Source: Thermoplasmata archaeon (GTDB taxonomy: Archaea; Thermoplasmatota; Thermoplasmata; Lutacidiplasmatales; UBA184). Taken from it: 40,793 nucleotides of DNA. Where the stretch lies: NCBI GenBank assembly GCA_021816865.1, contig JAKAWX010000001.1, positions 1 to 40,793 of the forward strand, in the 5' to 3' direction. The position numbers and the translations under genes were made by a program. The notes beneath the pieces are model-generated. The model was not told where the DNA came from. It made no database searches and saw nothing but the letters and a program-made list of their open reading frames with translations. This document shows, one piece after another, positions 31,983 to 40,769 of the stretch (positions within the stretch are counted from its first letter, which is position 1; the number at the start of each line of letters is the position of its first letter).

Positions 31983-33092
31983 ATGCGGCCATCGATCCCC
32001 ACCGCCGACGCCGACCGGCTCGCCCGAGCCGTCCTGCGGGACCGCCTTGGCGTCCGCCCGAAGGAGAACGTCACCATCGAGGTCTATCCGTCGTCGATCC
32101 CCTGGGCCGTCGGCTTCGTCCGCGAGGCCCGTCGCCTCGGGGCCCGACCGCTCGTCCACTACGAGGACGAGGGGGCCTATTGGGACGCGGCCGTCCGTGG
32201 TCGCGCCCATCTGATCGGTACTCCCGGTGAGCACGAGTGGGCGCTCCTCGAGAAAACGGACGTCTACGTCTACTTCTGGGGCCCCGAAGACCAGGCTCGC
32301 GCCGACGCCCTCTCCGAGAAGACATGGCGCGCGCTCACGGCGTTCAATCCGAAGTGGTACGAGGTCGCCCGGAAGGCCGGGGTGCGGGGCGCCCGCATGT
32401 CGATCGCCCGGGCGACCGAAGCGAACGCCCGGTTCTGGGGAGTCCCGGTCTCGAGGTGGCGTCGGGAGGTCCTTACCGCATCCACACGGAACCTCGAGGG
32501 GCTGCGCCGGGACGTCGCCCGGCTTAGGAAGCGGCTCGAAGGGTCGGGTCACCTGCGTCTCCGCCACCCGAACGGGACCGACCTCACGCTCGCCCTCGTC
32601 GGACGCGAGACGCACGCGGGTCTCGGCGAGGTCTCACCGGCGGCGAAGACCGACCGGTTCGCCTGGATGGCGTCCGTCCCGGACGCGAACGTCTACGTGA
32701 CCGTGGACGAGAGCACCGCCGACGGGCGCGTTGTCTCGAACCGGACGAACTCGATGTACGGCGCACCCGCGCGGGGCGGGCGTTTCGAGTTCGAGAACGG
32801 CCGGCTCGTCCGCGGGGGGTTCGCTTCCGGCGGCCGACCGTTCGCCGCGGCGTTCCGCGGGGGGGACGAGGGCAAGGACCGCCCGTCGCTCATCGAGATC
32901 GGGCTCGACCCGGCGATCCGTGTCGCCCCGATGCTCGAGGAAAGCGAGCGGGGGGCTGTGACGATCGGGGTCGGGAACAACGTCCCCTACGGCGGCAAGA
33001 CCGCGAGCCGGTTCGCGTCGCTGCTTACCGTCGGCGGCGCCGACCTCCTCCTCGACGACCGCCCGATCTTGCGGAACGGCCGCGTCGCCTAG
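31983..33092 (+). CDS. M29-like aminopeptidase family protein, ligands apparently lost
   Basis: A 369-residue protein in the layout of thermophilic M29 aminopeptidases: an N-terminal Rossmann-like part (KENVTIEVYPSSIPWAVGFVREARRLGA) and a C-terminal beta-rich part (ASVPDANVYVTVDESTADG, LIEIGLDPAIR, GAVTIGVGNNVPYGG). In active M29 enzymes the corresponding spots read PxGE, GE, EK-G-HIALG and HxD; here they are PDAN, IEIG, GVGNN and VGGAD, so most metal ligands seem replaced. It may be an inactive or re-purposed relative. Its position directly behind hutU suggests amino-acid catabolism. The assignment to the family is moderately sure. Confidence 0.65.
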   Translation: MRPSIPTADADRLARAVLRDRLGVRPKENVTIEVYPSSIPWAVGFVREARRLGARPLVHYEDEGAYWDAAVRGRAHLIGTPGEHEWALLEKTDVYVYFWGPEDQARADALSEKTWRALTAFNPKWYEVARKAGVRGARMSIARATEANARFWGVPVSRWRREVLTASTRNLEGLRRDVARLRKRLEGSGHLRLRHPNGTDLTLALVGRETHAGLGEVSPAAKTDRFAWMASVPDANVYVTVDESTADGRVVSNRTNSMYGAPARGGRFEFENGRLVRGGFASGGRPFAAAFRGGDEGKDRPSLIEIGLDPAIRVAPMLEESERGAVTIGVGNNVPYGGKTASRFASLLTVGGADLLLDDRPILRNGRVA

Positions 33093-33225
33093 GACGCGAC
33101 GTCGTCCACCCCATGCGACGCCGTCGCAGGGGGTCCAACGGAGGGAGCACGCCGCGGGCCCCTCCCTTATGTCGCCGAACCGGCGATGGAGCCTCCCGAC
33201 GGAGCGCGCTCCGTCAGCAGGAACT

Positions 33226-34638
33226 ATGACGAGAATCGGACGAACGAAGACCTGGGTCGCGACGGCCGGTGCCGTGCTCCTGATCGCCTTCGTGGCGGTC
33301 CCGGCGATCTCGGGCGCCGCGAGCGCCGCGGCGGCGCCCGGCGTCGCGCTCCCGGGGTCGACGACGCAGTGGGCCTACGGCGGAGAGGGATGGTCGAACA
33401 ACACTTTCGTGTCCGGTAACGCCACCCTCGCGTGGGACGCGATGTTCGGCTGGTCGGTGATCTTCACGTCGACCCCCGGCGCGGCGAACGTGACCCTCCT
33501 CGAGGAGCAGCGCACGCTCGGGATCTCGATCCGGGCGAGCTACGCCTCCCCGCTGCGCTCGCTGACGTACACTTACCACGGCCAGGAGGTCGACACCGCC
33601 TTTGCGAACCTGACGACTGCCTCGGGAGTCTATGTCTCGGGGCAGGCGGTGCCCGCGCTCGGGATACTGAACGCCTCGGCGTCCGTCACCGGCGCGATCG
33701 ACCAGTCGGTCAGCCTGACCGCCTACGGAGCGACCCGCAGTGCGTCGCTCGACGTGAACGGGGTCGCCAACGCCTCGGTCCGGTTCGCGCCGTCTCTCGG
33801 ACTGATCCCGCTCAACCTCACCGGAGTGTCGGCGTGGAACTCGAGCGCGGTCGCGACCCCGTCGGCGAACTGGGACCTCTCCTGGACCTGGAGCCAGCAC
33901 GGCTTCAACGGCACGAACGGCTCCGGGTCCGGGTCGAAGGCCGGTAGCGTGAGCGCGACCGGACCCGTCAACCTGACCGGCGCGAAGGTCGCCCTCGACC
34001 ATTCGTTCTTCGACCACAAACCCCGCGTCGCGGTCGTCCTGGCGGTCTCGGGACCGTTCGACCTCCACGACGGGTTCGTCCTCGTCCCGCACGACTTCGA
34101 CATGTTCGGGGATACGAGCCACGCCTACGACTCCTTCGAGTTCGGGAGTGCCTCGGTCTCTTCCGAGACCCTCTACCTGAGCGGGGGAACCGGGGCGCCG
34201 GCCCTGACGGCCGCCGACACGACCTTCGGCGCGGACGACAGCACGGTCAGCGCGATGGCGACCCCGACCTCGGGGCTCGCGCCGGCCACCTCGACCGGTC
34301 CCGGCGCGACCGTCCAGGGCCAGCCGATGAGCGTGGCCGAGGCCCAGAGCGTCGCGAAGTCGCTCACCCAGGGCTTCGGGTCGCTCGCGAAGGCGCCGCT
34401 TGGCGCGGCGCTCGCGGTCGGTCTGATCGCCCTCGCGGTCGTCCTGATCGTCGGGACGGTCGGGGTCGTGGAATGGCGCTCCTACGCCCGGCGCAAGTCC
34501 CGGTCGGGGCTCGTGGGCGGATACGCGACGATCTGGCCGAACGGCGTTCCCCCCGCCGCGGCGACCTCGCCGCCCGCCCCGGGCTCCCCGCCGAGCGAAC
34601 CACCGGCGTCCGTCGAGGGCCCGACCCGGCGGGAGTGA
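33226..34638 (+). CDS. secreted surface protein with C-terminal membrane anchor
   Basis: A 470-residue protein with a Sec-type signal peptide (RTKTWVATAGAVLLIAFVAV, then AISGAASAAAA as cleavage region), an extracellular beta-rich domain of about 360 residues with many sequons (NNTF, NAT, NVT, NLT, NAS, NSS), and a C-terminal membrane helix (GAALAVGLIALAVVLIVGTVG) followed by a basic stop-transfer and a Pro-rich cytoplasmic tail. It is thus a likely N-glycosylated cell-surface protein. I do not recognise the extracellular fold. ATG 33226 gives the canonical signal peptide and has AGGAA upstream; the frame is also open from 33169. Confidence 0.78.
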   Translation: MTRIGRTKTWVATAGAVLLIAFVAVPAISGAASAAAAPGVALPGSTTQWAYGGEGWSNNTFVSGNATLAWDAMFGWSVIFTSTPGAANVTLLEEQRTLGISIRASYASPLRSLTYTYHGQEVDTAFANLTTASGVYVSGQAVPALGILNASASVTGAIDQSVSLTAYGATRSASLDVNGVANASVRFAPSLGLIPLNLTGVSAWNSSAVATPSANWDLSWTWSQHGFNGTNGSGSGSKAGSVSATGPVNLTGAKVALDHSFFDHKPRVAVVLAVSGPFDLHDGFVLVPHDFDMFGDTSHAYDSFEFGSASVSSETLYLSGGTGAPALTAADTTFGADDSTVSAMATPTSGLAPATSTGPGATVQGQPMSVAEAQSVAKSLTQGFGSLAKAPLGAALAVGLIALAVVLIVGTVGVVEWRSYARRKSRSGLVGGYATIWPNGVPPAAATSPPAPGSPPSEPPASVEGPTRRE

Positions 34639-34774
34639 GCGGGACCGTGCGCCACCGGTGGGCCCCTCGGGGCCCACCGAACCCCTTCCCGTGTCCTCCT
34701 CTACGATCGTGCGCCGGGGGCGGTTCCGTCCGCTTCTCCCGGGCGCGCGCGAGCACCGCGTCCGTGGGCCCCGC

Positions 34775-35236
34775 CTACGGGCGGGGACCCGTAAGGCGCT
34801 GGGCCGCCGCCTCGAGGATCCGCCGATCCGTGTCGTACCGGATCCGATCGAGGGCGGTCGTGACGGGGACCCAGTCGAACCGGTCGAAGATCGGTTCGGG
34901 CCGCACGGTGCGCTCGCGGGTGCGGGCGAGGAAGTAGACGACCGACTTGTACACGTTCTGACCGGACGAGCTCCGGAAGAACCGGTACGAGACCTCCCCG
35001 AGCTCCGAGTCGAGCTCGACGGCGCTCAGGCCCGTCTCTTCCCGGATCTCGCGGAGAGCGCCCTCGCGCAGCGACTCTCCCGGGTCGACGTGTCCCTTCG
35101 GGAAGCACCAGCGGTCCTCGTCCCGCTGGTGGAGAAGGAGCACCTCGCGCTCGTCGTCCGAGACGATCACCGCGCCCGCCGCGAGCTCCGCGACGATCGG
35201 CGCGTCGGGTCGGTACGGCTCCGGGTTCGTCGGCAC
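34775..35236 (-). CDS. Nudix hydrolase
   Basis: A 153-residue Nudix hydrolase. The complete Nudix box is GHVDPGESLREGALREIREE followed by TGL (residues 48-70, pattern GX5EX7REUXEEXGU), which binds the metal that cleaves nucleoside diphosphate-linked substrates. The preceding AGAVIVSDDEREVLLLHQR and following VVYFLAR strands fit the Ap4A-hydrolase-like subgroup. GTG 35236 has a TATA-like GGTTGTAAC at 35260-35268, 28 bases upstream. The substrate is unproven. Confidence 0.93.
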   Translation of the reverse strand: MPTNPEPYRPDAPIVAELAAGAVIVSDDEREVLLLHQRDEDRWCFPKGHVDPGESLREGALREIREETGLSAVELDSELGEVSYRFFRSSSGQNVYKSVVYFLARTRERTVRPEPIFDRFDWVPVTTALDRIRYDTDRRILEAAAQRLTGPRP

Positions 35237-35259
35237 CGGCCCGTCCGAACCTGGCGAGC

Positions 35260-35268
35260 GTTACAACC
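35260..35268 (-). promoter_or_regulatory. TATA-like box of the Nudix gene
   Basis: GGTTGTAAC on the minus strand, 28 bases before the GTG start at 35236, consistent with a leaderless transcript. Confidence 0.45.
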
Positions 35269-35361
35269 CTTTGCCCCGGCCGCGCACCCCGGGCGCTCCC
35301 CCCCGGAGCCGACCCCCGGTTCCCGTGCCCCTTATCCCGCCGTGCGTTACGGGCCCGGAGG

Positions 35362-36954
35362 ATGCTCGCGCCGGACGAAGAGTACCACGACCTTGCGACG
35401 TTGATCCGGGCGAAGGGCCAAAAGAACGGCTCGAAGGTGGCGCTGCGTTTCGGGTCGCGAGCGCTCCGCTACGACGAGCTCGATGGGGAGACGGAGAAGG
35501 TCGCTGCGGGGCTCGCCCGCGACGGGATCCGCGCCGGCGACCGCATCGCCGCGCTCCTCTACAACACCCCGGAGTTCCCTCTCCTCTGGTTCGGTGCGGC
35601 GAAGCTCGGCGCGGTCCTGGTCCCGCTGAACACCGGCCTCAAGGGCGAGATCCTCCGCTACGAGCTCGCGGACAGCGCGCCGTCCGCCCTCGTGGTCGAC
35701 CGCCGGCTCTGGTCGGTGTACGAACCCCTGCGCCGGGGCCTCGGGCTCCGTCGGGAGTGGGTCGCCGACCCCGCCTCGGTCGGCGAACCGCTGCCGCACG
35801 GCGCCCGCCCTTTCGTCGAGCTTGCGGTCGACCGCCCGCTCGACCCGGTCCCCGACGTGCGACCGAGCGACCCGGTGTCGGTGATGTACACGAGCGGAAC
35901 GACGGGCCCACCGAAGGGGGCGGTCATCCCGCACGAAAAGCAGGTGGCGACGCCGCGCGAGATCGGCGCGCGCAGCCGACTCTCCGCCGACTCGATCCTG
36001 TTCACCGCGCTGCCGCTCTTCCACTGCAACGCGCAGGAGATGACCGCGCTCACCGCCCTCCTCAACGACCTCACCGCGGCGTTCGACGAGCGGTTCCATG
36101 CCTCGACGTACTGGCGGACCGCGGCGGCCGTCGAGGCGACGCACGTCTCGCTCCTGATCTCGATGATCAACGTCCTCTACAAGCAACCCGCGTCGGAAGC
36201 GGACACCGCCCACCGGGTCCGGACCGCGCTCACGGCCGGCACGACGCGCGCCGTCTGGCCGGAGTTCGAGCGCCGCTTCGGCCTCACGATCGTCGAACTC
36301 TACGGGATGACCGAGTGCGGCTGCACGACGCTGATGAACCCCCCCGAGCAGATCCGCGTCGGGTCGGTCGGCACTCCGCTCGGGTTCGTCGAGGCCGAGG
36401 TCTTCGACGACGACGACCGGCCCGTACCGGACGGCACGCGCGGGGAGCTCGTCGTGCGGCCGAAGGCTCCGTTCACGATGTTCTCGGGGTACCTCAACAA
36501 GCCCGAAAAGACCGTGGAAGCGTGGCGGAACCTCTGGTTCCACACGGGCGACTTCGTGACCCGCGACGCGGACGGGTACTACTTCTTCGTCGACCGGAAG
36601 AAGGACGTCATCCGCCGGCGGGGCGAGAACCTCGCGCCGTACGACGTCGAGTCGGTGCTCAACCGCCACCCCGCGGTCTTCGAGAGCGTCGTGGTCGGGG
36701 TCCCGTCGCCGCTCGGCGAGGAGGACGTCAAGGCCTTCGTCCAGCTCAAACCGTCCGCGCGCGTCGAGCCGAAGGCCCTCTTCGAGTTCTGCGTCCGAGA
36801 GCTCCCGTTCTTCATGGTCCCGAGGTACCTTGAGTTCGTCGACGAGATCCCGAAGACCGCGAACCAGAAGGCGCAACGCTACGTGCTCCGGGGACAGACG
36901 GGAGGGGTCCAGTACGACCGCGAGGAGCTCGGGGTCTCGCTCCGCGGACCGTGA
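35362..36954 (+). CDS. AMP-forming acyl-CoA synthetase (ANL superfamily)
   Basis: A 530-residue adenylate-forming ligase that activates a carboxylic acid to an acyl-AMP and then a CoA thioester. Landmarks are the P-loop YTSGTTGPPKGAV (near 176), LPLFHCNAQ, YGMTECGC (A5 motif, near 315), the A7 region WFHTGDFVTRDADGYYFF with the ribose-binding Asp, the hinge DRKKDVIRRRGENLAP, and the catalytic-lysine region near the C-terminus (ANQKAQRYVLR). The nearest subgroup appears to be CaiC-like (crotonobetaine/carnitine-CoA ligase), but the acid is not certain. The ATG has GGAGG immediately upstream. The PIN gene follows at once. Confidence 0.93.
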   Translation: MLAPDEEYHDLATLIRAKGQKNGSKVALRFGSRALRYDELDGETEKVAAGLARDGIRAGDRIAALLYNTPEFPLLWFGAAKLGAVLVPLNTGLKGEILRYELADSAPSALVVDRRLWSVYEPLRRGLGLRREWVADPASVGEPLPHGARPFVELAVDRPLDPVPDVRPSDPVSVMYTSGTTGPPKGAVIPHEKQVATPREIGARSRLSADSILFTALPLFHCNAQEMTALTALLNDLTAAFDERFHASTYWRTAAAVEATHVSLLISMINVLYKQPASEADTAHRVRTALTAGTTRAVWPEFERRFGLTIVELYGMTECGCTTLMNPPEQIRVGSVGTPLGFVEAEVFDDDDRPVPDGTRGELVVRPKAPFTMFSGYLNKPEKTVEAWRNLWFHTGDFVTRDADGYYFFVDRKKDVIRRRGENLAPYDVESVLNRHPAVFESVVVGVPSPLGEEDVKAFVQLKPSARVEPKALFEFCVRELPFFMVPRYLEFVDEIPKTANQKAQRYVLRGQTGGVQYDREELGVSLRGP

Positions 36955-36982
36955 GACTCCGCCGGCGGCGCTCCGCCGGCTC

Positions 36983-37402
36983 GTGCTCGTGGACACGAAC
37001 GCCGCATTCCTCCCGGTGCGCGTCGGGTTCCCCCTCGAAGAGGAGGTCGACCGAGAGTGCCCTGGGGCCCGGATCGCCGTCCCGACCTCGGTCGTGCGCG
37101 AGCTCGACCGGCTCCGCGCGCGCGGGACGCCGCAGGCCGAAGCCGCCCGCGCGTTCGTCGATCGGCTCCCCACGGTCGCCGCCCCCGGCATCGGCGACGA
37201 CACCCTCTTGCGGGCCGCGGTGCGGGCCGGCGCCTGGGTGGTGACGGCCGACCGGGCGCTGCGCGACCGCCTCCTCGAGGCCGGGGTCGACGTCCTCGCC
37301 CCCCGCGACCGGCACCGTCTCGAGCGGTTTCGCCCTCGGGCGCGTCGGCGCGCGACGCCGTCCCGGCCGCCCTCGACCCAGGTTCGTGTCGGCAACGGTT
37401 AA
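36983..37402 (+). CDS. PIN-domain ribonuclease-like protein
   Basis: A PIN domain of about 139 residues, the fold of FCF1/VapC-type Mg-dependent ribonucleases. Acidic residues lie where expected: LVLVDTNAAF (first Asp), VVRELDRL (Glu), GDDTLLRAA (Asp pair) and VVTADRALRDRL (last Asp). The C-terminus is Arg/Pro-rich. GTG 36983 is chosen because the fold begins directly there; GTG 36989 is equally close. No antitoxin gene is adjacent, and the sequence resembles the stand-alone archaeal FCF1/UTP23-like rRNA-processing group, so a housekeeping RNA role is likelier than a toxin. Confidence 0.78.
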   Translation: MLVDTNAAFLPVRVGFPLEEEVDRECPGARIAVPTSVVRELDRLRARGTPQAEAARAFVDRLPTVAAPGIGDDTLLRAAVRAGAWVVTADRALRDRLLEAGVDVLAPRDRHRLERFRPRARRRATPSRPPSTQVRVGNG

Positions 37403-37405
37403 GAA
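37396..37405 (+). promoter_or_regulatory. TATA box of the zinc-ribbon hydrolase gene
   Basis: CGGTTAAGAA overlaps the end of the PIN gene and lies about 38 bases before the ATG at 37439, predicting a leader of about ten bases. Confidence 0.45.
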
Positions 37406-37438
37406 GCGTCCCGGGCTCGAGCGGTCCGAGAGCGGGGC

Positions 37439-38410
37439 ATGAGGGACGACGACCGGATGCTCGACCTCCCCGAGCCCGAGTTCGGCAGCGGAGTCATCGG
37501 CGTCTGCGACATCTGCGGGACCCGTCAGGCCGTCATCGTCCTCGAGAAGGAGCGCTTCAAGCTCTGCGTCCTCGACTTCCTCAACAAGGCCTGGATCAAG
37601 TCCGACCGCAAGCCCGGTGTGCCGTCGCCGCTCTACCGCAGCGAGCGGGTCTGGTTCGAGACCGAGGCCGTGCCGGACCGACGGGCCCAGGCAATCCGTC
37701 TGCGGCCGACGAAGGTCGTGCGGCACCCGGTCGTCCTCGTCACCCCGGACGTCTACGGCCTCACGACGACCGTCCTCGACGGCGCGATCCGGTTCGCGCG
37801 GGAAGGGTTCGAAGTCCTCTTGCCGGACCTCCTCAAGACCGACGGGATCGGCCCCACCCACCAGCTGGCGCTGCGCACGCGCGCCCAGCTGGGCGGCGGA
37901 GCCTCGCTCCGTTCGAAGCGGGTCGTCGACCTCGTCCGGCTCTACCGGGACGCGCTCGCCCACCTGCGCGAGGGAAAGATGGTCGACCCGGCCCGGTCGG
38001 CGGTCTTCGGCACGTCGTACGGCGGAAGCCTCGCGATCGCGCTCGCCGCCCAGGACCCGAAGCTCTCGGCGGTCGCCGTCGCCTACCCCATGCCCGTCCA
38101 GCCCGCCGACCTTCCGCGCCTCGTGACCGCTCCGATCTTCTTCATCGCAGGCTCGGGCGACCGGGCGGCCGCGAAGGCGAAGGCCCAGCTCGCCGGGACG
38201 CGCTCGGGTCCCGAGTCGTCGCTCGAGACGGTGGACATCCCCGGCGTCGGCCACCACTTCCTCTCCCGGGACCTTGGCGCCTACGATCTCGTGCGGGCGG
38301 AAGAGGCGTGGACGCGTATCGTCGGCTTCCTCCGGCAACGGCTACTCCCCCCTCCGCCGCGGCCCCCGGCGCCGCCAGTGAAGACCGTCGTCGTCGCGCC
38401 CCCGAGCTGA
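37439..38410 (+). CDS. dienelactone hydrolase-like alpha/beta hydrolase with zinc ribbon
   Basis: A 323-residue protein. Residues 20-50 contain a zinc-ribbon-like half, CDICGTRQAVIVLEKERFKLC (C-x2-C, then one cysteine about 16 residues on). The rest is an alpha/beta hydrolase of the dienelactone hydrolase family: VLVTPDVYGLTTTV (oxyanion strand), GFEVLLPDLL, the nucleophile elbow FGTSYGGSLA, the Asp in IAGSGDRAAAK, and the His in GVGHHFLSRD. Classic DLH uses a Cys nucleophile; here it is Ser, so an esterase or thioesterase reaction is more likely. The last 20 residues are Pro-rich. The substrate is unknown. Confidence 0.82.
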   Translation: MRDDDRMLDLPEPEFGSGVIGVCDICGTRQAVIVLEKERFKLCVLDFLNKAWIKSDRKPGVPSPLYRSERVWFETEAVPDRRAQAIRLRPTKVVRHPVVLVTPDVYGLTTTVLDGAIRFAREGFEVLLPDLLKTDGIGPTHQLALRTRAQLGGGASLRSKRVVDLVRLYRDALAHLREGKMVDPARSAVFGTSYGGSLAIALAAQDPKLSAVAVAYPMPVQPADLPRLVTAPIFFIAGSGDRAAAKAKAQLAGTRSGPESSLETVDIPGVGHHFLSRDLGAYDLVRAEEAWTRIVGFLRQRLLPPPPRPPAPPVKTVVVAPPS

Positions 38411-39046
38411 GACGAACCCGGGGACGCTCGCCCGACGACGCGCGCCCGTCTTTCGACCGCACTCGCTCCGAGACGCGGAACTCGAACCCTTCGGCGCACG
38501 AAGGTTCGACCCCGAGCGGCCGGGGGAGCGAGACGAGTTCCCCGGAGTGCACGACGCGGTCGACGAACGCCTGCGACACGATCTCCTCGAGGGTTCGTCA
38601 AGGGACCCCGTTCGCCTACCGGACCACGACCCGGCGGGAGCGGTCCTCGGCGGTCGGGCCGCACCGCAACGCCGGAGCCTCCCGACCGTCTCGGGCCACC
38701 TCCCCGGCCGGCGCGTCGAACGCCGCGGAGGCGCCCGGAGGGGGTCGAGCCCGTCTCGGGTCGGCCGGCGGAGGCCGGCGAAGCAGAGCCCGACCTCCCC
38801 GAAGCCGAGCGTGGGCACGGAGACCCGGGACATCGAGCCCCCGCGCGCGGGGAGCCCCGGTCCGGCGGCAGCAGCTCCCGGCTGCTCTCCCGATGCCTCT
38901 TCAGGAACCGGGCCCGGGTCTCGACCCGGTGGTCGAAGCGCTCGCGGGTGTCCTTGGGCGGTCGGCCCCGGCTCCGCGGCTGGACCACTTCTCGGCCCGT
39001 GTTCCTCACGAGGGACCCCGCACAGGACCGGACGGCCCCGATGGGC
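38411..39046 (-). other. gene-free stretch with a possible decayed gene on the minus strand
   Basis: No intact gene is supported in this stretch. On the minus strand, one frame reads GASAAFDAPAGEVARDG, then after two stops TLEEIVSQAFVDRVVHSGEL and VSLPRPLGVEPSCAEGFEFR. This is protein-like in composition, unlike the surrounding shadows. The pieces share one frame broken by stops at about 38615 and 38600, as in a decayed gene. I cannot name the family. Other long frames here are Arg/Gly-rich shadows. Confidence 0.3.
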
Positions 39047-39055
39047 TCGTTAAGG
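39047..39055 (+). promoter_or_regulatory. TATA-like box of the radical SAM gene
   Basis: TCGTTAAGG lies about 50 bases before the chosen ATG at 39101, which would give a leader of roughly 25 bases. Confidence 0.4.
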
Positions 39056-39100
39056 TCGCTTGCCCCACTCTTCTTGCCCCCACCGCACGCTCTACGGGCC

Positions 39101-40526
39101 ATGCGGGCGAGCGTCGCCCGGGCCGTCCCCGCGACCCCGGGTCCGAGCGACCGGCGATGCTACGCCGGCGCGTTCCTCTCGGTGGTGCGGTCACGGTTCG
39201 TCACCCGGCGGCCGTTCTTCCTCGCCCACGCCGTGTCGTTCGGATGCAACTCGAAGTGCCAGACCTGTTCGTACTGGAAGCTCACCCCCCGGATGAAGGA
39301 GGACCTCTCCGCGACCGAGGTCGTCGCGCTGCTCGACGAGGCGTGGGATGCGGGCATGCGCGCGTACTACCTCTTCGGAGGGGAGCCCCTGGTCCGCAAG
39401 GACGTCGGCGACCTCGTGGCGTACGCGAAGCACAAGGGATTCCTCACGACGATGAACACGAACGGCTCGCTGCTCGCCGCGAAACCGCCGACCTTGACAG
39501 GGCTCGACGTCGCGTTCGTCTCGCTGGACTACTTCACCCCCTACCACGATGTCATCCGCGGCCGCCGGGGGGGCGTTCGACGAGGTGGTGCGCGGGATCG
39601 AGCGGCTGCGCGAGATCGCCGAAACGAAGTTCACCTTCGTCACGACGGTCAGCGCGCTCAACCTCGACGCCATGGAACCGATGGCCCGGTTCGCGCGCGA
39701 CCTCGGGGTCGGCATCTCCTTCAACTCGGTCGAACCCACGCTCGATTTCGGCCTGACGAACGACGGCACCTCCCCCAACTTCCAGCTCGGGCTCACCCCC
39801 GACCAGCTGCGTACGTTCTACGAGACCCTCCTGCGGCTGAAGCGCGAAAGGTATCCGCTGCTCGAGACGGAGACGGTGCTCCGCGACCTCGTCGAGGGCC
39901 GGCCGTGGAAGCGCGAGTTCCCCAAGGTGTTCGTCTACGTCTCCCCCGGCAAGAAGATCCACAGCTGCGACTACCGGTACGGGTACGACCTGCAGACGGG
40001 CTCGTTCGAGGGCTACTTCTCGTCGCGCGCGTGCCGGGAGCACTCCCTCGCCGCCGAGTCGTGCAACCGGTGCGTCCGTACCTGCGTCCGCGGTTACTCC
40101 TACGCCTACGACCTCTACCTCGGGAACCTGATGCGGCTCGCGCTCGAATGTCGCGACCTCTTCGCCCAGGGTGCACGGACGCGACGGGCCTCCACCGGCC
40201 GTCCGGCGGGACCCGAACCCAGCGGGCCGGCCCCGACGACCGGGGGGCTCCTCCTCCGCGCGACGACCGCGGCGGCCCCGAAAGAGCACCAGCTCGGCCG
40301 TCCCCGTAACGAATCTACCGGGCGGGACGCCGCCCCTCCCGCATCCCGTCGGCCCCCGTACCTCCGGCCTCCCTCGGCCCGGCCGTGTCGCCGCCCTCGA
40401 CGCACGGCCAGCACGCTCCCCCTACGTCGCACCCCTCAACCCGGGCGTCGCGGGATGAGGGCGCTCGCGACCCGGGAACTCTCCGCCGAAATGGCGCGGG
40501 TCTTCGAGTCTCCTTTCCGTCCATAA
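39101..40526 (+). pseudogene. radical SAM protein, frameshifted at a G7 run
   Basis: The first part (39101 to about 39566) carries the radical SAM core: SFGCNSKCQTCSYW with CxxxCxxC for the [4Fe-4S] cluster, YYLFGGEPLVRKDVG and TTMNTNGSLLAA. The fold continues only after shifting frame by one base at the seven-G run 39567-39573: before it comes PYHDVIRGRRG, after it GAFDEVVRGIERLREIAE and then SALNLDAMEP. The C-terminal part has clustered cysteines (CDYRYGY, CREHSLAAESCNRCVRTC), like a SPASM/auxiliary cluster domain. The last 100 codons (from about 40180) are low-complexity, so the true end may be earlier. Either a one-base sequencing error or a genuine frameshift explains the break. The substrate is unknown. 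The start at 39101 follows a TATA-like box. Confidence 0.78.
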
Positions 40527-40553
40527 GAAGGCGTTCTGGCGCGGTGCGGGTGC

Positions 40554-40769
40554 ATGGGCTACCACCAGGCCCGCCGGGAGCCGAAGAAAGTATCGGGTTC
40601 GAGGATGCGTCGCCCTGCCGTGCGGGGGTCCCTACCTAATCGCGGGGGTCGGGCGGCCGGGGAAGATTGCCGCGTCACTCAGAGTCACCGGGAAACCGCG
40701 CGCGTCGGAGCTTTGCCACTAAGGCGGGGAGATCACCGCTCAAGAACCGCCAGATTCTCTCAGCCTTGA
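40554..40769 (+). CDS. possible small unknown protein
   Basis: A 71-residue frame starting at an ATG exactly 28 bases after a TATA-like CATAAGAAG (40522-40530). The protein is basic (MGYHQARREPKKVSGSRMRR) with no recognised domain, and its 3' part overlaps the convergent HepT-like gene. The promoter spacing is the main support; it may be spurious. Confidence 0.2.
   Translation: MGYHQARREPKKVSGSRMRRPAVRGSLPNRGGRAAGEDCRVTQSHRETARVGALPLRRGDHRSRTARFSQP

Noticed and set aside
30239-32077. Leftward open frame of 612 codons
   Set aside because: Antisense of urocanate hydratase, which is certain.
37057-39756. Rightward open frame of 899 codons
   Set aside because: It runs out of frame through the PIN, hydrolase and radical SAM genes and has an Arg/Pro/Gly-rich shadow composition.
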